Below are positions 54,953 to 64,000 of a DNA stretch of 64,000 bases, piece by piece. The translations under genes were made by a program, and so were the position numbers. The stretch's first letter is position 1. The number at the start of each line of letters is the position of its first letter. Source of the DNA: Ligustrum vulgare (Eukaryota; Streptophyta; Magnoliopsida; Lamiales; Oleaceae). The stretch is taken from contig OY743170.1 in the NCBI GenBank assembly GCA_963555705.1, forward strand, positions 32,377,362-32,441,361, read 5' to 3'. Below the pieces are notes generated by a model, which was not told the origin of the DNA, did not search any database, and worked only from the letters and a program-made list of their open reading frames with translations.

Positions 54953-55527
54953 TTTCATCACTTCATCAGAATGATATTTTGAATTCTGAAGGCATACTTC
55001 ATTAATGAAGTATGTGTGACCAAAAGTATTCTCTTCGGCAAATTTTTAGGACAAAATTCTTTTATGGGGAGTTGATTGTAATGCCCCGAAAAATTATGAA
55101 GTCCTTAATAACCCATTATGACGTAAGAAGTTATTTCTAGATTTTATTTGATTTTTAGGGAATTTAAAGAAAGAAAAATGGAAATATTATTAAAATAAAA
55201 AGTTACAACAAGAATGTTTTTAAACTCTTCTCTTTAAGAGACTCATTTGATCACTTTCAACATCCATTGAAGGCATATGATATATGCATAGATAAGTGTT
55301 TGAAGAGAAATTCTAGAATATGAAATCCGTTCTTGTGTTGATCAATGGATTGTAACTGGTGAATATTAAAAGTTTGTACTTCCAAATGGTAAAGAAAAAT
55401 AGTTTTGGGTAGCTTACTTTAGCAAGCCATTACTACCTCCTCAGTCTTGCATGGTAAATTGCATGTGAAATTAAGCTATGAGTACTTCGAAATGGTATTA
55501 AGAACTCTAAATTTCGCTATTATTTAC
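54953..55527 (+). repeat. Dispersed repeat, copy 2, middle part
   Basis: Resumes copy 2 after the LTR insertion, with TATTCTCTTCGGCAAATTTT (about 55027) and GGCATATGATATATGCATAG (about 55272). The last 200 bp (55325-55527) have no match in copy 1. Cut at 55527 by copia-3. Confidence 0.7.
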
Positions 55528-55964
55528 TGTTAGAATTAATGTACTAGCCCAACTAGTTGGGTCAAACTTTACAAGTAGATTAATTAATATGAATAATTAA
55601 TCTAGGCCCATTGATGGCCCTATTATGAATAGGGTTAGGGTTTTTAGGTGCACATATTAATAAGTGCACTATTGTGGATTTTTCTCTTGCTAGCACAAAC
55701 AGAAAAAATATTCTCTCAAATCCATTCCAACTATTGGAGATTGATGAAGTTCCAGATTCAACTCGCTATGTAGATTTCTTTAGAAACTAGACAATTGGAT
55801 AGCTAGTGGTGACGCGATTTCTACATCCTGTAGCAGAATTCAGATCCACGAAATTCATCAAAGGTACTATCTTATCACAAATTCTATCAAGTGCAAGGTT
55901 GATCCAGCCTTATAGTTTTGAATCTTTTAATTTCCACTGTGCATACATGACCCAAAACCTTACA
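55528..55964 (+). repeat. 5' LTR of copia-3
   Basis: 437 bp, TGTTAGAATT start and ACCTTACA end. Confidence 0.92.
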
Positions 55965-55965
55965 G

Positions 55966-55976
55966 TGGTATCAGAG
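55966..55976 (+). other. Primer-binding site of copia-3
   Basis: TGGTATCAGAG, 1 bp after the 5' LTR. Confidence 0.92.
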
Positions 55977-58600
55977 TTTACCTTATTACTTGTTAGAATT
56001 TGTTAAATACTTTAAAGAATTCAATGTGATTGAAGTAATTTTTCATTTTTATAGCTTTTGAGAAAAAATATTTTTTCTTGTTCTAGATCTGATTTAGAGA
56101 AGAAAATTAATTTTGGATTGAAAAATGGATAAAAAACGGATTGGAAGAAGCATGATCGCCGAAGGTGGCAGCGCAACAGCAAGGTATTGCTGCTACGCCG
56201 GAGTGGACACAACAGCATGTGACACTGCTGTGTAACCGACTAGGCACTGCTTCACACAACAGCATGCAGCGTTGCTGCTACAATCGACGGGATGTCGTCG
56301 CTATATAGCGGAAATTCCCATCGCAGTAATTGAAAGGGGCGCCGGATGTTGCCAACACCGCGCCGTGCCGCCATAGGGTAAGAGAGATTTCCGGTTGGGA
56401 GTGTTTTTGGGGCGAGTGCCTTTGCAATTTTCGTAATTGCAAGAACCTGTTTGCAATTATTTTTAGGGTTTTGAATTTAGACAGGGGCTGCTACTGCAAT
56501 TTATGAAATTGCAAACCACTTTCAGCAAATTCGTTTAAGGGGTCAAATTGCCATTTTTAAAATATGTTTTAAATTAAATTTTCAAATTGGTTTGACCAAT
56601 TTAAAAACTTTGATAAAAAATTAATTTTGACCCAGTTCAAAACTTTATTTTAAAATTCACGACTTTTACATTATTGTTAAAATTGGATTTTAACAAAATG
56701 TATAAGTTTGACCCTAAATTGAATTTTATTTTATTTAGGATTATTATCCTAAATTAAAATGTTAATTCAATTTTCCTAATATTAGAATTAGAGTTTGAAC
56801 TCTAATTTGGTGATTAATTAAAATTTAATTAAATTCAATAATTAGTTAATTTGATTATTAAATTAGTCTTATTTAGCATTTGATTCTAAATTCGATTAGT
56901 CCTAGAATCTTGAAATTGAAGTTGGACTCTAATTTAGTATTTAATTAAAATTTGATTTTAATTAAATAAATCTGTCTATTAAGTAATTGATTAATTAATT
57001 ACTAAATTGAGTTTTATTTTATTTTAGGAGTTTTTATCCTAAATTAAGATGTTAATTCAAATTTTCTATTTTGAAATTAGAGTTGGACTGTAATTTGATA
57101 TTTGATTAATATATGACTTTAATTGAATAAGACCCACTAATTAAGTTAGTCAATTCGATTAATTAATTATTGTTCCGATCCGTTTTATCTAAATTAGTTT
57201 AGATGACCTAGATTTCTAGAAACTTGAAATTTGTTTATATAATATTAGATATTATATTGTTATACATTTATATGATGAATGTGTATTTAGTGGATGGTTA
57301 TGGACTCGACCTATATGATTGGTTAGATGCATGGTTAATTTATTTTGCTTTTGTTGGTTGGGCTGTGATCATATTATTATTTAATTGGGTCCATGTGCCC
57401 ATTATTTAATTTATTTGGGCCTACGAGCTCTAGTTTGTATATATGGGCTTGCATGTCCATTTGCTACAGGTCTGCATGCCAACTAGTATATGATACAAGT
57501 TGCAGCTCGCCACAAGAAGACAACTAGTTTAGGATACAGGTTGCAGCAGCAGATGGAAATTATTGCATTTAGCATTCGATGAACGAATGCAACGTCCCCT
57601 AGGAATTAACCAATTAGTCTTCTTCATGGCTCGAGAAAAATAGATAGATATTGTCCTTAATCATCCATAGTAATATTATATGTGTGATTAATTGCATGGT
57701 TGATGTTAGTTAATATATATAGGACTGATGAGACCAAATCCCTCACTTTAAAATTATATTAAGTCATATAGTTTCCATTGTTATAATGAAAAACCAGAGT
57801 TTACTATCATGTTAGCTTGTTGAGTCACTTAAGGCTACTCGTCGGTAGATATGTTTCTTACTATGAAGTATCAGACAGTTTTCAACAACGTGTTGGACTT
57901 AATCAAAACCAAATCTTTTATTGAGTAAATCAAAAGGGATATAATTTTTGGAAGCAATTCGTCAAATTTGTATTAATTGGTTAATACAAAGTACCCTCCA
58001 TTGTTATAGTGAATAAACCAGAATCGGCCCTCGATGTCGGCTTGTAGATCCACTCAAGGTTGTGAGTGGGAAGGTGTGTTTATCACTAAGAAACATAAGA
58101 TGTTTATGAACCATGAGTAGAATTTAATCGAAATCTATCTTTTGTTGAGTTACTCAAGGAGATGTGATTGATAGGAGTATCTAACTGGATGTTTTATTAG
58201 GGCTTGTTGGGTCACTCAAGGTTCTAATAGAACAAAAGGGGTCCTAGACCAATGTGAATCTAACATGATTCCATGAGATTAATGTTGAGGATCATTAATT
58301 TCGGTAAACAGTAGGAGTAATCGATTTAATTGAAGACCTTATTAAATTAATTTATGCATGATAATACGTGATTCTATTTTTAATTTATTATTGTTGTTGT
58401 ATGAGTTTTAAAATTTGAGTTATTACTTGAACTTATACAGTGTAATTGACACTGAGCAAGTTCATTGGACTAAGGTTTTTGAATTGGCATCCTCCTTTGA
58501 GAACTAATCTCAAACACAATATGATCGAGAATACTCTTCTCGAACATGCAAAAAATAGACATTAAATTAATAATTTCAATGTTTTCTTAACCGAACTAAA
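55977..58600 (+). other. Long 5' non-coding region of copia-3 with repeats
   Basis: Holds a GC-richer block with CAGCA/TGCTG repeats (56165-56400), an AT-rich part in which TTATCCTAAATTAA..GTTAATTCAA recurs about 290 bp apart (near 56745 and 57038), and two diverged units of about 230 bp (57777 and 58007, both starting CCATTGTTATA). No frame is convincingly coding; gag could not be recognised. Confidence 0.6.
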
Positions 58601-59399
58601 GAAGTGAGAAGTTTGGTAAATCTTCTACTTCAATTTTCTATTCGATAGAGGTTAAATAATCTATCTAGCCAATCGAGTATTAGATACCGATAATATACAA
58701 TGGCTAAAAGTAAAATAATTGCGAAAAAGAGTGATATACTTATTTGTAGGTAATAAATCAAATGCTGTTTGAACAGCTTAAGAAGCTATCACCTATCTTT
58801 GCCTTCTCATTCAGTTTGAAATTAGACAAATTGTTAATTATAGTTCTTATGAAGAACAACACTTCCATTTCATGTTTGGACATGAAGCAATTCTTCTTTA
58901 AATGAGAATAATAGTTATTTGGTAATTTAGATGGTATGGAAGTCAGATAAATAACAAATAGTCTACATTCTGAATATTGATAAGGTATAGAAGAAGTCAC
59001 ACTTAAATCTAGCACTTGACTAAAAAGGGAAAAGTGGGATAGTTGATCGACTGAGCCTATTACATTCGGATGTAAGGGGCATATGTTAGAGTGGTCTTTA
59101 GTCATTAGATAACCTTGGTAGTCATTGTTATTTGTAATGAAACTTAAATCTAGGAGTTTGAAAAGTTAAAGTAACGCAGATATAAAGTAGAAGGTCAAAA
59201 TGAGAAAAATAAATCACTTAGATCTGATCAAAATGAAGATTTAAAAGTGATTGACTTTAAGATTATGTTATGAGAACATAATTTTCGCATAGATAACTCT
59301 TTCGCATACGTCTCGGCACATTGGCGTATCTGAAAGGAGAAAGATTGTAATTGATGCCAAAATTGATGAAGTCATATAAAATCTCCAAAATCATTTTGA

Positions 59400-61080
59400 A
59401 GCTTTACACTGAACACTTTATGTTACACACTTAGTCATGTTCCACAAGAATCGGTTGGTCCATATAAGATATGGGTTTCAATTGCCAAATCTTCCTCACA
59501 TTAAGATTTGAGACCTTAATAATTATCAAAAGTATACTAAATTTGGATAAGCTAGAGCCTTAGTCCAAATACATATTTATGGGATATCCAAAAGATAGTT
59601 GGCTATTATTTCTATATTCTATCGAGAAAGAAAGCATATCTCGAATTTTGTCAATATCTTGAAGAAATAGTTCATCTAAGAGAAGACAGTGGGAGTAAAA
59701 GTAGAACATGAAAGAGTTCGTGATTACACATATATACTTGACCGATTAAATGAGCTAGAATATGTGCTTGCATTGGATGAGGCACTGATCGATGCTTGGG
59801 ATGCGATCGCTACTCAGGACATAGTGACAATTGAGAACACACTAGCTCCATCTAAAAATATTAGGATCGTGTGTACTCCATTAAGAACACACTAGCTCCA
59901 TCTAAAGATAGTTGGCTATTATTTCTATATTCCATCGATGATTGTTAATATTGTATTAGTTATCAAGGATAATTAGCCTATTTTTATATATAAGCTAATT
60001 TAAATGTTGACTAAATGAGATGGCAGGAAGCCATGGAATCCGAGATGAAAACAAGTTTTGGAACTTGTTTGATCCGCCTGAAATGGGCAAGACCCATAGA
60101 ATGTAAATGCATTTACTCTGAATCAATTCGGATTCTGCTTACGATAGCAATATACTGTGATTATGGAATTTTAAAAAATGGATGTCAAAACTGTATTCCT
60201 TGACGGGAATCTTGAAAATAGATTTGTGTATGACACAATCCGAATGTTTTGAATCCTTAAATATCTAAACATAGTATACTAGTTACAAAGATCTAATTAT
60301 GGATTAAAGAAAGTCTTACGGAGCTAGAATTTTAATTTTGATGAGTTAAACAAACAGTTTGATTAATAAAAATTGTAGATGAATCATGTGTGTATGTAAA
60401 AGGTTAATGGGAGTGTTCAATATTTCTTATATAATATGTAGATGACATATTATTGATCAGAAGTTGAATTTCTAACCTTGAAAGTGAAAGTGCAATTATT
60501 TAAAATTTCTTCATGATGGATTTGAGAAATAAGACCTTCACTTTGGAAATCAGAATCTATAGAGATAGATCTGGAAGGTTGTTCGATTTCTCAATCCACG
60601 TACATAGATGTAATGCTAATGTGGTTAGCATAAAAGAATCCAATGTAGGATTCGATCCCAAAAGTCATAGATTTAATATTCTTAAAATGGTGTTTAGATC
60701 ATAGATTGAGAGGGAATGATGTAGAGAAGATATTTGATTGTTTGACAATAAGATCTTCTTGAACGCGACACTATATACGATACTTTTTGTATTTTTGAGT
60801 ACTTGTGAAGCACTAAGAATATGATAGACATGAGGAGAAATGTGGACTTACAGTCTTTGGGTATAGAGATACCAACCTTCAGTCTGATAAGGGATGAAGG
60901 AAATATTCAGTCTGATTGTGAATTAACTCATAGTAGTGGTGTGGTTAATTTGAAATAGTTCAAACAAGAAAGATCGTTAGCTATACAACCGAACCAAATA
61001 CATAGGTGCTTGTGAAGCAATCTCGATCATTAAGTTCATTAGTGAGCTATAAGTGTTTCTAGCACTGTAACTCTAGTAAT
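59400..61080 (+). pseudogene. Copia-3 integrase, RT and RNase H remnants
   Basis: Fragments in order: integrase tail with FMGYPKDSW (about 59570-59605); RT start (QEAMESEMKTSFGTC, 60017 on), then SIRILLTIAIYCDYGI (60130-60170); an IRIYRDRSG block (60549-60577) from the late RT; and RNase H lead-in FGYRDTNLQSD (about 60859-60890). The worn catalytic block of RT lies near 60430-60450 on the plus strand. All frames are broken by stops and indels. Family assignment rests on the order and spacing of these blocks. Confidence 0.75.
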
Positions 61081-62419
61081 GAGTTGTGAGTCTTGTGACA
61101 ACAATACAGTCATCACGCAAGCATAGGAACTGGGTCTCATCGATGATCTGAGAATGTATTGAGGAACTACTATCTCATTCGAAGGTTGTAAAAAAATAGA
61201 ATTCATTCTCATTAACCTTGAGAAGGTTGAACATGTGAAGAATTACATATCAGAGATCCACATGTAAAACCACTATAAAAGCAGGAATGTGATTTTCATA
61301 TAAACTTATGGGGTATATGAATTATTGGATCTAGTGGGAGTATATCGATATTATGCTCTAAATCCAATCGTTGAGATAGCATAACACATATTATGCTTTT
61401 TTAAATAAAGGCAGATCTATTATCACACAGAGTTTAACTCATCACTTAAATAATAGAGTCAGTAGAGTAAGTTTAATTAACTTGTAAGTCACAAGGCGTT
61501 GTGACTGTGAGATACAAGTCATTAATAACTTATTCTAAAATTATCCATAGTCAATGTAACAACAAGATACGAATATTTTTGTTGCAGTTGGACTATCATG
61601 TATTGTATTTCTTTCTTATGAAGTAAGTAGCTTATCTCACAAGCTAGAATGTAGAGGGACATTCGGATGAACACGTAGATGCGTTGTTAGACGAACAACG
61701 TATTGGATGACCTGCCTAGAGAATCCACATGGATAACTATCCAAGCGTCAGTAATGAATCTCTAATGCGTGTTTGTGGATTTGGTCATTTGACCTGAGGA
61801 CATCATAGATTGCTATACTTTGGTGAGCGTTGATGCTGGCTCTTGAGAGGGAGTCATCTGGTGATGTCGTACGGGTATAGTGAGATTCATATGAAGGTTG
61901 TGTATGTCCAACATTAGGATTCGTCACTCCTAGGTAGTAGGAGATTTAACCTATATTTCCCTCACTTAAGTTGGTGTAAATTCCTCGGTCAAGGTAAAGT
62001 TATGAGTTGAAAATGTGTTTTCAATCATAATAAGATCAACTAAGAGAAATGGTGAATAACAATTGATTGAAATGAGATTGACGCTATCCATATCTCTTAA
62101 TCAATTGGAATATAGTGATGAAGGGATTATATTTTCACAGTAACCGTAGATAAATAGGTCTTGTCATGCCACATGACTTTTCTTTTCTCATTGATTGCCT
62201 TGACACATTAGTATATGTCAATCTTGGACGGCGATGTGAATTAATTAATCTTGGTGAGTCGAGGATGAATTATAAACAAAGATTTCAATTCATCTTATTC
62301 CAATCGGATTGGAATAATAATAATAACACGGTGTTTGCCATCATGATTGGAACCTAATGGATCACACAAAAAAGGCAAGAATTTAGTATCTGAAATTGGA
62401 TCTTGTCTAAGCGGGAGAT
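61081..62419 (+). other. Copia-3 3' non-coding region and purine tract
   Basis: No clear coding. The polypurine tract AAGCGGGAGA (62409-62418) lies directly before the 3' LTR. Confidence 0.6.
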
Positions 62420-62889
62420 TGTTAGAATTAATGTACAAGCCCAATTAGTTGGGCTGAACTTTACAAGTAGATTAATTAATCTAGGATCATTGATGGCCCT
62501 ATTATGAATATGGTTAAGGTTTTTAGGTGTACATATTTAATAAGTGCACTATTGTAGAAAAATGAAAAGAGAGAGTCACATTTTAGTAATATTCTAGCGC
62601 ATTGTTTTTCTCTTGTCAGCACAAAGAAAAAACTAATATTCTCTCAAATTCATTCCAACTGTTGGAGATTGATGGAGTTCCTGATTCAACTCACTGTGGG
62701 GATTTCTATTAGAGGTTGGACAATTGGACAGCTGGTGATGACGAGATTTCTACATCAGGCACTAGAATTCATATCCACGAGATTCATCAAATGTACCATC
62801 TTATCACAGATTCTATCTAAGTGCAAGGTTGATCCGGGCTTATGGTTTCAAGTCTTTTTTGCTGTGCATGTATGACCGAAAACCTTGCA
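62420..62889 (+). repeat. 3' LTR of copia-3
   Basis: 470 bp. Aligns with the 5' LTR apart from an extra block (about 62556-62606, with GAAAAGAGAGAGTCAC) and a small deletion near 62485. Confidence 0.9.
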
Positions 62890-63640
62890 TTTACAACTTC
62901 GAAACTGAGCTCAAATCTATCTCCATGAAACTGGATTTTTTCAAGGATTTTGGCATGAGGAGGCTTATAGACTTCTACCGCTACTCCCTAGCTTACAATA
63001 CTCACCTAAATCATAACTTACACCTCCTACTTGCATGTTAATTCAACTCTACCTCCAGCTTATAATCATTATATTGATAGCATCCCTCAATGACTTCTTA
63101 GTCATCAACCCAAGTTGGAATCTTCTATGGACAAGGTCTTACTTCAATTCCCTACATCTACTTCGTCCTATGTATATGTAAGCTTTTGAAACATAAAAAT
63201 CACAACTAAAGACCAAAGAAGGAATACAAAAAGAATAGCTTCTTCCTTCCAAAATCCTAGATAAAAAAAAATTATGTCAAAATCTTGATTTGAATCTGTT
63301 CGAATTCTTCTTTTATTATCACCAAACATGTTTTCGTAAAGTCCTTTATAAAAACAAATGAGTGTGGATCAAAGCAATAAAGAAAACGACGTTTTAGATT
63401 CTGAAATGACGAAAAAAATGACTTTCTAAAAATCAAAGCAGAAACATTGAAACAATAGCTTCTTCCTTTCAAAATCCTAGATAAGGAAATTATGTCAAAA
63501 TCTTGTTTTGAATCCGTTCCAAGTCTTCTTTTTTTTTTTTGGTCACCAAACATGTTTTCTTAAAGTCTTTTATCAAAACAAATGAGTTTGGATAAAAGCA
63601 ATCAAGAAAATAAAGTTTCAGATTCTTAAAATATGCTTGG
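62890..63640 (+). repeat. Dispersed repeat, copy 2, last part
   Basis: Matches 43230-43740 of copy 1 (shared GGCTTATAGACTTC, ACTCACCTAAA and ATATGCTTGG). A block around AATAGCTTCTTCC..ATCTTG is duplicated within it (about 63230-63330 and 63450-63550). Ends at the LTR start at 63641. Confidence 0.75.
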
Positions 63641-64000
63641 TGTAACGCCTCGAGTTCTAAATACCCAATTCGCCAGCCATCGTCTCGTCTAACTTTAAGA
63701 ATAATGTTTTAGTGGAAGAAAAATTACATTTCTAATTTGGAAACATTTAATAAAATAAACAAACAATCGATAAAATACAATTTTTTTTTTTGAAAACTAC
63801 TTCAAATAACAATTTAAATCGTTCATTGTTTTCTAAATAAAGAAATCATTTAACAAAGATATAAAATTTCTAGTGTTCTAAAAGTTCCAAAAGTTAAACA
63901 TGAACAACATGAATAAAACAAAATTTCTATTATTTAATTATTATTGCCACCACGTCCATCACTCGCCACCATCACTGACTTTTGAAAATATTTGTTAAAA
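63641..64000 (+). repeat. LTR start (TGTAACGCC type), cut by the window
   Basis: TGTAACGCCTCGAGTTCTAA begins abruptly after ATATGCTTGG, which in copy 1 continues differently at 43741. Its first 60 bp match, in reverse, the right end of the LTR at 54952. Orientation and the rest of the element cannot be seen. Confidence 0.7.

Larger units (their letters stand above)
55528..62889 (+). mobile_element. Ty1/copia retrotransposon copia-3, heavily decayed
   Basis: LTRs at 55528-55964 and 62420-62889 (TGTTAGAATTAATG start), primer-binding site after the first, purine tract before the second, and the perfect 5-bp duplication TTTAC (55523-55527 and 62890-62894). The structure is nearly full length (7.4 kb) but coding is reduced to fragments of integrase, RT and RNase H. 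The 5' non-coding region is unusually long (about 2.5 kb). Confidence 0.9.

Overview
This window looks like nuclear DNA of a flowering plant, probably a eudicot. It is AT-rich and made almost entirely of nested, decayed transposable elements. Evidence includes Ty3/gypsy (Athila-type, Tekay-type and CRM-like chromoviruses) and Ty1/copia polyproteins, tRNA-iMet and tRNA-Asp primer-binding sites, hAT elements with 8-bp target duplications, a CACTA end and MITEs. I found no intact host gene, rRNA, tRNA, CRISPR array or bacterial-type operon. The species cannot be told from the sequence.

Layout. 1-21.1 kb: a minus-strand Tekay-type chromovirus is the host of three insertions. An Athila-like element lies in its integrase (boundary 6973/6974). 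A CRM-like element lies at its protease/RT junction (8928-13223, duplication CTAAG). A hAT element lies in its gag (14886-18164, duplication TCTGCATC). 21.1-22.5 kb: unassigned sequence with two short gene-like open stretches. 22.5-26.3 kb: a copia element lacking most of RT (duplication GTATG). 26.3-27.5 kb: a region ending in a CACTA-type subterminal array. 27.5-34.3 kb: LTR-like sequence split by a 4.2-kb hAT-like element (29783-33939, duplication AGTAGAAC). 34.4-36.1 kb: plus-strand copia pol 3' end and its flank.

36.1-42.7 kb: an internally deleted Tekay-type element with long LTRs. 42.7-43.7 kb: one copy of a repeat that recurs further right. 43.7-49.1 kb: a plus-strand LTR split by a gag-protease-only element (43942-47951, duplication ACTGG). 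49.2-49.7 kb: a MITE. 49.7-63.6 kb: a second copy of the 42.7-kb repeat. It is split by an LTR remnant (50103-54952, duplication TTTCA) that itself carries a second CRM-like copy, and by a worn copia element (55528-62889, duplication TTTAC). 63.6 kb to the end: the start of another LTR.

How it fits together. Flanking coding sequence reads through several insertion points once the insert and one duplication copy are ignored, so the order of insertion can be read directly. All coding regions are broken by stops, frameshifts or deletions, and several stops are C-to-T changes at CpG, as expected for methylated, silenced DNA. The most unusual feature is that three distinct LTR families place a dense array of short GC-rich palindromes (GCGATCGC or ACGGCCGT) just upstream of a TATA-like box. 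I found no dedicated new system such as a defence locus or biosynthetic cluster.
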